From CAWHQZ01 sp963831645 (GTDB lineage: Bacteria; Pseudomonadota; Alphaproteobacteria; Rhizobiales; Aestuariivirgaceae), in NCBI GenBank assembly GCA_963831645.1, contig CAWHQZ010000017.1, positions 496,001 to 560,000 on the forward strand: a stretch of 64,000 nt of DNA, read 5' to 3'. Below are positions 18,301-27,900 of this stretch, in pieces. How positions within the stretch are numbered: position 1 is the first letter of the stretch; every line of letters starts with the position of its first letter. The notes below the pieces were generated by a model. That model did no database searches. It saw nothing but the letters and a program-made list of their open reading frames with translations, and was not told the origin of the DNA. A program made the translations under genes and the position numbers.

Positions 18301-20189
18301 GCGAGCACCGCTCCTGACTTCTCGACGTCAATGGCGGCGCCGTCGGATGTGCTCAGCAGCACATCATGGATGACCGCGGTTCTGCCTTCGGGTTTGACGT
18401 CGAAGGTTGTTTCCTCGATTGCGACAAAGCCCATGTTCTCGAGGATGGGCAGGCGAGAGCTGAGTGGAATTGCCGGACCGTGGTGATAAAGGCGCAAAAG
18501 AGCCTGATCTCCCGCGGCCCCGGCCTGCAGGAAACTGACGGCGATGCTGCCGTCCCGGGGCAGCGCCTCGAGCGCCTGAATGTCCTTGAGCGATTGCCCG
18601 GGTTCAACGCGATCGCGGTATCCGGCCGGAAAAGCTCCTCGCCAGCGGCCGCCTGCCGCGGCAAGCGAGCCGCCGGCCGAGGTGAGCTCGCTCAGGAGCC
18701 GGTCGTCCCAGGTTCGCACCGCCCTGACCACCGCCTGTTCCAGCTCGTCGACATTCGGCTTCGGGTCCTTTCCGGCATGGCGCAGGATTATGTAGTGGAC
18801 CCGCACGAGGCTGCTCTCTCCGAAATCGGGCTGGAAGGCGGCCACGCGTCCATCGAACGCCGTCGCGATCAGCTCGCCGATGCGCTGGCGTACCTCGGAG
18901 TTGAACCGGTCGCGGGGAATGAACACCAGCGCCGATACGAAGCGGTCGAAGCGGTCGCGTCGCACAAACAGGCGAGTGCGGGGGCGGTCCTCGAGCTTGA
19001 GTATACCCTGGGCGATGTGGCCGAGGGTCTCGGCATCGATCTGGAACAGCTCGTCACGGGGATAATTTTCCAGAATGTTGATGAGGGCCTTGCCCGAGTG
19101 GCCGGCCGGATTCAAACCCGAAGCCGCAATCACCGCCCTGAGCTTGCGACGGAGCAGGGGAATGTCGGCTGGATTCTGGGTATAGGCCGATGAGGTGAAC
19201 AGGCCGACGATGCTGAGCTCGCCGGTCAGCTCACCCTGCGCGTCGAACAGCTTGACCCCGATGTAGTCCATGGCGGCGCGGCGGTGAACAGTGGCGCGCA
19301 CATCCGCCTTGGTGATGATGAGGGGGGCAGGCTGCATGAAAAACCGGCGAATTTCCGGGGTCATGGCTACCAGCTCATCGCCGCGCTTGAGGACATGGGT
19401 TTGCGGTTTTCGCAACAGGCCCAAGCCCGAATGTTCGACCGGCGCCAGCTTGCCGGTCGCTGCGCCGCCGGCGAACCTGTACTCGCGCATGCCGAGAAAC
19501 GTGAAGTGGTTGTCGGCAAGCCAGGTCAGAAAGGCGATTGCTTCGGTTAGCTCGTCAACGGCAATGAGCGGCGGGTCGGCGTGGTAGGCGTCGATCGCCT
19601 CCTTGAGCCTCGCTCGCATGGCGTGCCAGTCGAGAACGGCAATGCGCACGTCGGCGAAGACCTGCGCGAGCGCTGTCGTCAGTTTGGCGAGCTCGGCGTC
19701 GGTCAGCCGAGCCACATGGACGTGGATGAAGCTCTCGCGCATCGTCGCCGTCGAGGGCTTGTCTTCAACGCGCGTCAGTGTCCCCTCGGCGTTGCGGCAG
19801 ACATTGAGCACCGGATGGAGCATGAGCCGGATGTCGAGGCCCCGCTCGTTCAGGAGACCGAGGGTTGAATCGACAAGAAACGGCATGTCGTCATTGACGA
19901 TCTCGATGACGCTCAGATGGGCGAGCGCGCCGGTCTGGTTGGCAGGCCTTATCTTCGGGCGGCCGGGCTGGCGGTGGCTGAGGAAGGCGAAGCTTTCGGC
20001 CAGCAGCCGTGCAAGCTCGCCTGCATCGTACGCTTCGAGATCATCGCCGGTGGCGTCGGCCAGAATGATGCGGATGAATCGCGAGAGATCGGCGGAGGTT
20101 TTGGTCTTCCTGCTCTCCCGCTCGATGCTGGCGACCATCGAAGCCACCGAGTCGTTTGCCGCCATTGACCGCAACTCCGTCAACTGCAC
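15381..20189 (-). CDS. gdhB: NAD-specific glutamate dehydrogenase, large (180-kDa) type
   Basis: A 1602-residue protein, the usual size of the bacterial L-GDH class. It oxidises glutamate to 2-oxoglutarate and ammonia with NAD, and mainly serves glutamate breakdown. The long N-terminal regulatory part includes ACT-like segments (IEIVNDDMPFLVDSTLGLLNERG). The catalytic core has FVYAPDFEGIHLRFGRIARGGIRWSD, VIVPVGAKGGFVPKRLP with the catalytic Lys, and the NAD fold near VKVVGEGANLGFTQRGRIE. The C-terminal helical domain is complete. The symbol follows Pseudomonas usage. It is the first gene of an operon with the dipeptide epimerase. No frameshift is present over 4.8 kb. Confidence 0.95.
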   Translation of the reverse strand: MQLTELRSMAANDSVASMVASIERESRKTKTSADLSRFIRIILADATGDDLEAYDAGELARLLAESFAFLSHRQPGRPKIRPANQTGALAHLSVIEIVNDDMPFLVDSTLGLLNERGLDIRLMLHPVLNVCRNAEGTLTRVEDKPSTATMRESFIHVHVARLTDAELAKLTTALAQVFADVRIAVLDWHAMRARLKEAIDAYHADPPLIAVDELTEAIAFLTWLADNHFTFLGMREYRFAGGAATGKLAPVEHSGLGLLRKPQTHVLKRGDELVAMTPEIRRFFMQPAPLIITKADVRATVHRRAAMDYIGVKLFDAQGELTGELSIVGLFTSSAYTQNPADIPLLRRKLRAVIAASGLNPAGHSGKALINILENYPRDELFQIDAETLGHIAQGILKLEDRPRTRLFVRRDRFDRFVSALVFIPRDRFNSEVRQRIGELIATAFDGRVAAFQPDFGESSLVRVHYIILRHAGKDPKPNVDELEQAVVRAVRTWDDRLLSELTSAGGSLAAAGGRWRGAFPAGYRDRVEPGQSLKDIQALEALPRDGSIAVSFLQAGAAGDQALLRLYHHGPAIPLSSRLPILENMGFVAIEETTFDVKPEGRTAVIHDVLLSTSDGAAIDVEKSGAVLADTFLAVWKGAAENDAFNALTLRAGIAWRDAAVLRAFARYLRQATATYSADYMAQTLVKHAHLALRIVRLFHTRFDPRIHDEKAAAALSENIEQALSDVPVLDEDRIIRSYLNLVGAILRTTFFRHDPSAAPFQPISFKIDSRAVEGLPQPRPLAEIFVYAPDFEGIHLRFGRIARGGIRWSDRPEDYRTEILGLAKAQNVKNVVIVPVGAKGGFVPKRLPAQATREAVQAEGLRVYKLFVSSLLELTDNLKKGRIVPPDRVLRRDGDDPYLVVAADKGTATFSDIANGISTSHGFWLDDAFASGGSAGYDHKKMGITARGAWEAVKRHFREMDIDIQSVPFSMIGIGDMSGDVFGNGMLMSPQIRLVAAFDHRDIFLDPDPDPAQSFAERRRLFALPRSSWQDYDSSLISAGGGVFPRAVKSIALNEELRKFLGLQRPAATPMEVINALLRMPADLLWLGGIGTYVKSSAETNADAGDRANDTIRVNANELRVKVVGEGANLGFTQRGRIEYARAGGRINTDAIDNSAGVNSSDLEVNIKIALSAAEAAGKLRRDRRNELLADMTEEVAALVLRNNYLQTLSISLTRARGSEENSYAIALMHDLEERGLLDRKLEALPGDAEIITRDGRGETLTRPEQAVLLAYSKIALYDDLLHSSLPDDPFLSTVLQGYFPQRMHAQYSKEIEGHRLRREIVATVIANGLINRGGPAFVSRLHGETAASPAAIAAAFAVARFSFRLSELHLLVDQLDGRVKSETQTQLYLDLHLLVRRATQWFVRNADLAGSLAETAERYRSGIDAVAVLIDKALPQAARELLGERRSRLEQQGVPAETARRLAGLSFLTRAADVVQTAAQSGAGLEAVADALYGSAIGLGVDRLIDQAGRLIADDYYERLAINRIVDQILLAHRDIAAQIVTAAKSGSNPWAQWCQSSAARVEQAQKRIYELLADKNFGLAKLAVAQGAIADLATAAEA

Positions 20190-20281
20190 GATAACACGCC
20201 GGCACTACCGCCGAGTTTAGCTCAGTTTTGCGAAGAAAGTGTGAGCGTAGAAATACCTGCCGCTACCGGCTCAGCTTCGGC

Positions 20282-21481
20282 TCAGTACATCGACTTCACC
20301 GGTATCGTCCCTTTGCGCGCCCCGTCTTCGGCATAAACACTCTGGTCGCCGCCCCGGCGGTATGCCTCGGCCCATTTTTCAAGATCATCCCTGTTCAGCG
20401 CTACCCCCAGCCCCGGACCGTCCGGAACCGCAATCGTACCGCGCCCGGTGACCCTGAAACCCCCGCCCTCGATCACATCGCCCGTGAGCTCGGTGGCGTG
20501 GGTGTCCAGCGCATGAGGAAGCGACTGGCAGGATGCCGCGACATGCAGATACGCGGCGGTTCCGATCCCAAGCTCCCCCGCACTGTGGAAATTGAGGTTT
20601 ATCTGGAACATTTCACAGGCACCCTTCAGCCGCTGGATCGACCCGATGCCTCCCCATTCGAAGATATCTCCAAGGATTACGTCCACAGAGCGCAGAGCAA
20701 TGCTCGCGGCGGCGCTGTCGAGATCGATTGAGGCCATGTTGCTGGCCAGCGGCATCCTTACGCGATCGCGCACGCGGGCCATCGCAACGTTGCCCCAACA
20801 GGGGTCCTCGAAATATTCGAGCCGAAGCGGCTCAATGGCCTGGCCGACGTTGATGGCGGTTGCCGGCGAAAAGATCGCTTGCGGATCGTATCGCAGCTTT
20901 GCCGAAGGAAAACGCGACCGCAAGGCGCCCAGTATCTCGATTTCTTCTTCGGGGCTTCGCACACCACCCTTGTACTTCAAGGTCGTGAAGCCGAACGCAG
21001 CGACCAGTTGCTCGGCGCGCGCGACGACGTCGTCGAGCGTATCAACGCGCCCTTTGCCTTCCGCGTTTGGATTGCGGTGATAGATATAGCCGGCGAAAGG
21101 AATCTCGTCGCGCAGCCGGCCACCCAGCAAGCGGCAGAGCGGAACCCCGGCTTTCTTGGCCATCAGGTCCCAGCAGGCAAGCTCGAGCGCGGCAAAAGCG
21201 CAGTGGCCGCACTTGCCGAAGTACAGAGGAACAAACGTCGCTTTGCCGCGGAGCCGCTCGATATCGAACGGGTTTTCGCCGAGGAACATCGGCGTTATCT
21301 CGGCATCAATGAGCGCTTTGGTAACGCTGTTGCCGAGCGTCTCCCCCAAACCGATCAAACCTTCATCGGTTTCCATCTCCACGATGATGCGAGTCCAGTC
21401 GGTGTTTGCGCCACCCGACCAGCGGATCGGTGCATAAAAGGGCACGTTGACCAGCGTCGCGGTTATCCGGCTGATGCGCAT
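20282..21481 (-). CDS. enolase-superfamily sugar-acid dehydratase (glucarate dehydratase-like)
   Basis: About 399 residues from the ATG at 21481, chosen because MRISRITATLVNVPF is the standard family opening and GGGAG lies upstream. The KxK-type base is in FTTLKYKGGV. Metal-binding or adjacent acids are in LRYDPQAIFS, EYFEDPC and ASNMASIDL, and the His base is in FHSAGELGIG. The SNM and HSAGELGI...ALDTH pattern is closest to glucarate dehydratase-like enzymes. It probably dehydrates an aldarate or aldonate to a 2-keto-3-deoxy acid; the exact substrate is unknown. Last gene of a five-gene minus-strand operon, 16 bp after the upstream SDR stop. Confidence 0.8.
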   Translation of the reverse strand: MRISRITATLVNVPFYAPIRWSGGANTDWTRIIVEMETDEGLIGLGETLGNSVTKALIDAEITPMFLGENPFDIERLRGKATFVPLYFGKCGHCAFAALELACWDLMAKKAGVPLCRLLGGRLRDEIPFAGYIYHRNPNAEGKGRVDTLDDVVARAEQLVAAFGFTTLKYKGGVRSPEEEIEILGALRSRFPSAKLRYDPQAIFSPATAINVGQAIEPLRLEYFEDPCWGNVAMARVRDRVRMPLASNMASIDLDSAAASIALRSVDVILGDIFEWGGIGSIQRLKGACEMFQINLNFHSAGELGIGTAAYLHVAASCQSLPHALDTHATELTGDVIEGGGFRVTGRGTIAVPDGPGLGVALNRDDLEKWAEAYRRGGDQSVYAEDGARKGTIPVKSMY

Positions 21482-21497
21482 GAGTTTCGCTCCCGTA

Positions 21498-22334
21498 CTA
21501 CCAAAGAGCCCCTCCGGCCACGGTGATCGCCTGGCCGGTGATCCCGAACGCATCTTCGCCGCACAGGTACACCGCTGTAGCGGCGATTTCCTCAGGCGTA
21601 ATCAGGCGCTTCTGCGGCAGTGATTGCGCCACCCGGTGAAAATTCTCCTCCACCGTCGCCCCCTGTCCGCCCTGGGCGAGGCGGCGAAGCGACCCCTTGC
21701 GCATCATCTCGGTACCGACCGAGCCGGGATTTATGGCGTTGCAGCTCACGCCGTGCTCCGCTCCTTCCAGCGCTACACAGCGGGTGAGGCCCAACAGTCC
21801 CGCTTTCGAGGCGCAATATGCCGAATATCCGGAAAAGCCCACTTCGGCGGCGGTGGAGGCGATGTTTACAATTCGGCCAAATCCGCTGTCGAGCATGGCT
21901 GGCCAGCATCGTTTTATCGTGCGGTACGGTCCGTTCAGATTGATATCGATCACCTGGGTCCATGTCTCGAGGGTGTGCCCGATCATTGTTTCCTGGGCGG
22001 AAACGCCGGCTGCATTGATGAGAATGTCTATGGATCCAATGGCCGTAGTGGCTGCGGCATAAAACCCGTCGACGCTGGCCTGGTCGCGTACATCGAGCCG
22101 GTCGGCCATGGCCGAAACGCCCAGAGCACGAATGTCATCGGCAATGCTCTTGATTTCGTCCAGGGAGGAAGTGGCCGAATACACTGATCGGGTAAAGTCG
22201 CGGTCGTCGGTCAAGGATCCGAGCGCAATATTGGCGCCGGCGCGGGCGAGCGCGACGGCCACAGCCTCGCCGATGCCGGTTGCACCCCCTGTCACCCAGG
22301 CGCTCCGGCCGGCGAGGCTCGCGGCCACTACCAT
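21498..22334 (-). CDS. SDR-family oxidoreductase (second of a tandem pair)
   Basis: A 278-residue classical short-chain dehydrogenase. It has the NAD(P)-binding TGGATGIGEAV, the structural INAAG, a catalytic Ser in NIASTAAEV, YxxxK as YCASKAG, and the usual NPGSVGT after strand 6. The C-terminus ends in GGALW. It overlaps its paralogue upstream by seven bases and shares SLAGRSAWVTGGA-type opening and SLPQKRLITPEEIA, so the pair arose by duplication. In this setting it probably oxidises a sugar, aldonate or lactone precursor. Confidence 0.85.
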   Translation of the reverse strand: MVVAASLAGRSAWVTGGATGIGEAVAVALARAGANIALGSLTDDRDFTRSVYSATSSLDEIKSIADDIRALGVSAMADRLDVRDQASVDGFYAAATTAIGSIDILINAAGVSAQETMIGHTLETWTQVIDINLNGPYRTIKRCWPAMLDSGFGRIVNIASTAAEVGFSGYSAYCASKAGLLGLTRCVALEGAEHGVSCNAINPGSVGTEMMRKGSLRRLAQGGQGATVEENFHRVAQSLPQKRLITPEEIAATAVYLCGEDAFGITGQAITVAGGALW

Positions 22335-23173
22335 TGCGACCCCATGGCCATCGTCACATCCTCGGCATTGATGCCGGAAGCCCCATCGCGGCAGAGGAAC
22401 AACGCCAGGCCGGCGATTTCCTCCGGGCTTAGGAATCGCTTCTGCGGCAAATCTGCAGCAATCCGCCGGCGGTATTCTTCCACGCTGATTTGCAGGCCGG
22501 CGATGGCGATCTCCTGCTGACAGGCTGAGTAGTTGCTGTCAGTCGCGACCCAGCCAGGGTTGATGGCGTTGCAGGTGACCCTATGCGGTGCGCCTTCGAT
22601 CGCCACGCAGCGGGTAAGACCGAGCAGCCCCGATTTGGACGCGCAATAGGCCGCGTGCCGCACGTAGCCGATGTTTGCGGCGGTCGAGGCGATATTGATG
22701 ATCCGCCCATAGCCTCGCTCCACCATGCCGGGAAAGCAGAGACGGATGGTTCGGAATGCGCCCGTCAGGTTGACGTCGAGCATCCGGTGCCAGATGGCAT
22801 CCGGATGATCACGCATCAGCTGGCGCGCCGAGGTTCCGGCGGCGTTGACCAGAATGTCGATCGGCCCGAGAACGCTCAGCGCCTGGTCGTAAAAACTCTC
22901 GACCAACTCCTCACGGCTGACATCGAGCGGGAGCGCCAACGCCTTGACGCCCATCGCCTCGATGGCATGCCGGGTTTCCTCCAGCGCGATGTCGGGCGGT
23001 GTATGGACGTTCTGCTCCGGCACGAGGGTGGCACTTCGTTGACTTTCCACCAGTGAGCCCACGGCGACGTGCGCGCCGGCGCCGGCCAGGCGAAGGGCGG
23101 TGGCACGTCCCATGCCCGAGGCGCCGCCCGTCACCCATGCCGTCCTGCCGGCGAGCGGCTTGTCGTGACCCAT
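22328..23173 (-). CDS. SDR-family oxidoreductase (first of a tandem pair)
   Basis: A 281-residue short-chain dehydrogenase with TGGASGMGRA (cofactor), VNAAG, NIASTAANIGY (Ser), YCASKSG (Tyr/Lys) and INPGWVATD. It aligns with the next gene along its length, including PQKRFLSPEEIAGLALFLC near the end. The pair differ in the substrate loop after NPG, so they may act on successive or stereoisomeric substrates. It starts one base before the upstream enolase-superfamily stop region, giving a tightly packed operon. Confidence 0.85.
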   Translation of the reverse strand: MGHDKPLAGRTAWVTGGASGMGRATALRLAGAGAHVAVGSLVESQRSATLVPEQNVHTPPDIALEETRHAIEAMGVKALALPLDVSREELVESFYDQALSVLGPIDILVNAAGTSARQLMRDHPDAIWHRMLDVNLTGAFRTIRLCFPGMVERGYGRIINIASTAANIGYVRHAAYCASKSGLLGLTRCVAIEGAPHRVTCNAINPGWVATDSNYSACQQEIAIAGLQISVEEYRRRIAADLPQKRFLSPEEIAGLALFLCRDGASGINAEDVTMAMGSQW

Positions 23174-23174
23174 G

Positions 23175-24287
23175 TCAGTGCCCGTGGAAGGCCGTCAGCG
23201 CGCGTTCATCGATCTCGATTCCAAGACCAGGTCCGCCAGGCAATTCGACATAGCCCCCGCGGGGCCGCAACTGGCCGCCGTCCAGGGCATCGCGGAGGTC
23301 GTTGGGAGTGGTCTGGCATTCGAACAGCGAAATGTTCGGCGCGACCGCCATTACGTGTAGCGAGGCGGCCGTATTCAAGACATGGCCATAGGTGTGATTG
23401 ACAATCGCGACCCCCTGCGAACTCGCGAGCTCGAGTAGCGAAAGGATGGCCGTAATGCCGGTACGGGAAACGTCGATCTGGAGAATGTCCACAGCCCCGC
23501 CATTCACCAGCCGTGCGAGTTCCGCGCTGTCGGCTGCCATTTCACCGGCCGCGATCGGTATGCCGGCTGACTTACGAACGGCCGCGTAAGCCTCGATATC
23601 GTAAGCCTGCAGAACCTCTTCCAGCCAGAAGATCCGGTACGCGCGGAACCGTTCGGCCCGGGCAATCGCCGTTGCGGCGCCCCATGCCATGCCGCCGTCG
23701 ACAAGCAGGTCCACGTCCGCCCCGATAGCCTCCCTGAGCGTGCGCACGATGGCTTCGTCTGTTCCGGCATCCTCCCCCAGAGGCGCCCAGCCGAACTTGA
23801 CCGCTCCGAAGCCCATTTCGACGACACGCCGGGCGTAGTCAGCCGTTTCGTCCAGCGACCGGGCGAGCGGATGTGTTCCGTAACATCGGAGCCGCGTGCG
23901 TTTAGCGCCGCCGATGAGGTTGCAAACCGGTTTGCCGGCCCGCTTCCCGGCGATGTCCCAGAGCGCGATGTCGATCGCCGCCATGGCGTGCAGGACCACG
24001 CCATCGCGTCCGTATTGAACAACCAATTCCGACATTTTTCGCCACGCGGCTGAAGGCTCGGCAAGCGTACCCTTGAGCAGGGGAGCGAGGCCGGTCATCA
24101 GCGGGTTGAGAAATGGAGCGTTGACGGCTGCCTCAGCGACCGCAGGGATGGTATCGCTTTCGCCATACCCGACAACGCCATCGCTGGTCACGATCTTGAC
24201 TACGAAGCCGTAGGGCGGACCCCAAACGGGGTGCGACTTCCTGCCGAGCAGCGGAAAGGTTTCGATGCGATCGATCACATCAGCCAA
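23175..24287 (-). CDS. mandelate racemase/muconate lactonizing enzyme family protein
   Basis: A 370-residue enolase-superfamily enzyme, distinct from the one at 20282. The usual KxK base pair reads KFGW (AVKFGWAPLG). Metal ligands appear in LLVDGGMAW, FWLEEVLQ and IAAGEMAAD, and the His base is in NHTYGHVLNTAASLH. This is the acid-sugar dehydratase type of the mandelate racemase subgroup. Having two different enolase-superfamily enzymes with two dehydrogenases in one operon points to breakdown of a sugar acid or lactone with more than one entry form. Confidence 0.82.
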   Translation of the reverse strand: MADVIDRIETFPLLGRKSHPVWGPPYGFVVKIVTSDGVVGYGESDTIPAVAEAAVNAPFLNPLMTGLAPLLKGTLAEPSAAWRKMSELVVQYGRDGVVLHAMAAIDIALWDIAGKRAGKPVCNLIGGAKRTRLRCYGTHPLARSLDETADYARRVVEMGFGAVKFGWAPLGEDAGTDEAIVRTLREAIGADVDLLVDGGMAWGAATAIARAERFRAYRIFWLEEVLQAYDIEAYAAVRKSAGIPIAAGEMAADSAELARLVNGGAVDILQIDVSRTGITAILSLLELASSQGVAIVNHTYGHVLNTAASLHVMAVAPNISLFECQTTPNDLRDALDGGQLRPRGGYVELPGGPGLGIEIDERALTAFHGH

Positions 24288-24301
24288 GACCAGGCGCTTT
24301 C

Positions 24302-24901
24302 TCAGAGGGTTTCCGTGCCGAAACTCCTGTAGACGCCCGTTGTCAAGACCTCGCAGCCGGCGAAGGACGCCTCCGTCCGCGCCAGGGCTTCGATCCCGGC
24401 GTAACAGTCAGCTCCCCAGATGGCGAGAATCCCGGGATCCGGCGCCAGATGTCCAATGCGGTCGAGCACTAGGCACAGCCGAAGCTGCGGAAGCTGGTTG
24501 CTTCTGGCTCGATAGGCCTCGACGAGAGCGAGGTGGGCTGCCGTTCGTTTCGCGAACTCGATCGCGTAAAGCCGGAACACCGGCATTTCAGGGGCAGTGA
24601 AAATCTCGTCGTAGAGACCGGCGCGTGCGATATCGATCGAACGGTGCATCGCCTGACTGCGCCGATTGCCGGTCGCTGCCTGCGATGCAAAATAGTCCTC
24701 CCATGCATCCAGGCGTTCACTCGAGGCGATGCGCCAGAGCGCCAGGTAGGCTGGACGGGGACCAAACCGAAGCGTCCGCCCCAATTGAAGCACGAGTTCG
24801 TCGCCCTCAGCATCGTTCCAGGAGGATGTCTGCACGCCATTGTAGCGGAATACTTCAAGCGGGACGGTACGATCGCGGTCAATGAACTCGATATAGATCA
24901 T
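24302..24901 (-). CDS. protein of unknown function, NIPSNAP/EthD-like two-repeat layout
   Basis: A 199-residue soluble protein, first gene of the sugar-acid operon, ending 14 bp before the next start. Two halves of about 95 residues each contain an aromatic-rich strand plus helix: PAYLALWRIASSERLDAWEDYF in the first and DPGILAIWGADCYAGIEALA in the second. This resembles tandem dimeric alpha-beta barrel domains of the NIPSNAP or EthD kind, but similarity is weak. It could be a small isomerase or a monooxygenase-like accessory enzyme for the pathway; no catalytic residue can be named. Confidence 0.5.
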   Translation of the reverse strand: MIYIEFIDRDRTVPLEVFRYNGVQTSSWNDAEGDELVLQLGRTLRFGPRPAYLALWRIASSERLDAWEDYFASQAATGNRRSQAMHRSIDIARAGLYDEIFTAPEMPVFRLYAIEFAKRTAAHLALVEAYRARSNQLPQLRLCLVLDRIGHLAPDPGILAIWGADCYAGIEALARTEASFAGCEVLTTGVYRSFGTETL

Positions 24902-24959
24902 GACTGCACTTTCACGCGCGAGCGCTCAATCAGCTGTTGAAGCGTTCTGGAAGTTGCGC

Positions 24960-27900
24960 TTACGCCGGCTGCTCTTTCAGGGCGTCGACACGGCCGCTGG
25001 CATGCGCCAGCATGAGGTAGAGCTTGCCGCTCTCCGAGGCGAGGCAAGCATCTACCAGCTGCTCTCCCTGGGCAGTCGCGGCCACCGTATCGAGGAGGCG
25101 CTCGAACAGCGTCACCACGGCGTCAATACGGCTGCGGATGAGACGCTCGTTCTGGTAGCGGTCGGTGAGAAGCTCGAGCATTTTCTTGCCGCGCCCCTGA
25201 TAAAGCCGGTGCGTGTAGACGTGTTGCTCGCCGCGTTCGAAGCGCCGCTCCAGCTCGGCGGGAAGCTTGCCGTCGATAGCCTCCACCAGATCGCGCGTAC
25301 AGCCGTTCAACTTCACTACCAGCGATTCGGCTTCGCGCGAGATGCTGTTGACATCGGCCTTCTTTCGCCCCCGCGAGGGTCCGGCGGCGGCGATTTCGCT
25401 GCGCAATTGCGGCAGGAGGTCGCCTGAACCCTTGGGCGTTTCGGTTTCAAGAATGGCGGAAACCTGCCGGCCCCTCACGGTTGCCACCGCCGTTTCGCCG
25501 CTCCGCCTGTGAGGGGTTTCTAGGGCGACCGGTGTCCATTGTTGCGAAGCCTCGGACACGGCGCCCTCAGATTTTCCCGGGCCGCTCTCCCTTCGGCTGA
25601 TGGGCGCCTCCGCGCCCCTGTCCAGTCCGCTTGATTGCCGTCTGACGACCTCGGCGAGCGTGTTCAAGGCGTCAATCTGATCGGCCACGACCTTGCGCAT
25701 GGCTTCCGAATTGGTGCGCGTCTCGGCGGGTAGATCAACGATCGCCTGGCGCAGCTCGTTGCGCGCCGAATCGATGTCGCGCACGACTTGCTGGACGGTC
25801 GCCCGCATGTCCTGGGCTGTCTGGTTGAATTCGCCGGAGGTCATCGACAGCATTTCGTTCATGGTGTTGACCGCGTGCTCATACTGCTCGCGCAGCTGGC
25901 GTGCGGCGCCGGCAATCTGCGCGTCGGTAGTATCCTCGAGCTGCTTGATCTGCTGCTCGAGGTTCTGGCTCGCCGCCTCGGCCTGACCGGCGATGAGCTT
26001 GCCGATCTCGCGCGAGCGATTGTCCGCCTTGTCGAGCGATTGCTCGATCAGCGTCATGTAGTTGCGCATCATGCCGTCGAGGTCTTCGGCTTTGCTGCCC
26101 AGTCGTCCGGCGAGGTCACCGAGCACATCTTCGCGGTTGTGCAGGAGCTTCTCGATATCGCTGTTGAAGCGGTCGACCGACTTGTCGACCAGCTGGCTCA
26201 CGTCCTCGAGCCGCTCGGAGAGCTTGGTGCCGGTCAGCTCCAGCTTGCCGGTAAGTTGCGTGCTGATTGTTTCAAGCTGCTCGTCGAGGGCCGTGGCCGA
26301 CTCGCCCAGCTGCTCGGCGAAGAACTTGTTGGTGGCTTCAACGTGGCGCGCGAACTTTGAGCCGGCCTCCTCGATCTTTGCGGACGAGGAGTTGGCATTG
26401 GCGTTGAACGACCTGGTGGCCGCGTCGAGAGCGGTGATCAGCGCTCCGCCCGAGGAGTTGAGCTTCACGACCAGCGAGCCCGTCAGGGTATCGAAACGGC
26501 CGGTGATTTCGCCGGTGCGCTCGTTGAGGCCGGTGGCAAATGCCGAGCTCACCTGGCCGAGCTCGGTGAGGATCTTGCCGGTGGCGTCCTCGACGATATT
26601 GTCAAACTCGTCGCGTGAGCCGGAAAGCTTGCCGGCCAGGGTCGCGAGCTTGTTCTCGAGCGTTTCGGAAAAGGCCAGCGAGGTGACCTCCATACGGCCG
26701 GAGATATCGGTGGTAACCCGCTCGAGCAGCTCGGTGGCGATGTCGAAGCGCTCGCCAAGATTACGGGCGGTGGTGTCGATGCGCACGAACATCGAGTTTC
26801 CGGCCTGCTCGAGCTTCTGTGACACTTCGTTGGAGGCAGTTTCCAGACGGGCGAAGATGTCGCTGTTCGAGCGGTCGATGTGCTCGAAAAGACGGCTCGT
26901 CGTGTCGTCGAGACGGCCTGTCATCTGACTCGATGCCTGATCAAGGTGCTCGCTCACGCGCTGGGTTGCGCCAACCAGCTGGGTGGTCAGATTGCCCGAC
27001 GCCTGTTCGATTTTCCCGAACAGCTGGTTGGTAGTCTCCTCGAGGCGTGTGGTCATCGCGGTCGAACTCTCTTCCATGTAGTTGAAGAGTTCGCTTCGGG
27101 CACGGGCGACGTTCTGAACGAAATCCCCGGAGGTCGAAAGCAGGCGCTGGGTAAGTGTGTCACCGGAGATTTGTATCTGCTGGGAGACCTCCACGCCGGA
27201 GCGCTCAACCTGCTGGGCAACCTCACTGCTGGTCGACTTGAGGTGGTAGGTGATGTTGTCGCTGGCCGTCTGCAACAGGTCGGTGAACTGCTGGCTGGTC
27301 GACTTGAGCTGTTCGGTCAGCGTGGTCGTCATGCGGTCGACCGAGCGCTGCACCTCGCCGTGCAAGGCCGTCAATTCGGAGGCGCTCTGACGCAACCCCT
27401 GAACCAGGTTGCCCTCGAGGCTCATGACCGTCTGGCCGAAAGTCGTGCTTTCGAGGTTCATCTGACCCGTGGACTGCGACAACAATTGCACCTGATTGGT
27501 GATGTGCTCTGAAAAACCCTGAACCTCGGTCAGCAGCACGTTCGACATCTGGTCCATCCGCGCCGTCTGATCGCCGATCTGATCACCGACATGGGCGGCG
27601 CGGGCGGCCACCTCGTCGATGGTCCGGGCAAGCTCGTTGGTCGACGTCTTGAGACCGTGATCGAGAGCGGCGAGCGTCGATTGGGCTGAATTGATGATGC
27701 CGTCGAGATTTTGGGTGTTTTCCTCGAGGCGGGCGAGGAGGGGAGCGGCCTCGCTGCCGATTACGAACCCGGCCTCCTGCAGAGCCTGGCGCTGGGTATC
27801 GAGGCCGGCGATGAGATTGCGAATGCGCTCCTCGTTGCTACCGAACGCACGCTCGAGGGAGGCCATTTGCTTGTGCACGATCTCTTCAATCTCGCCGGCG

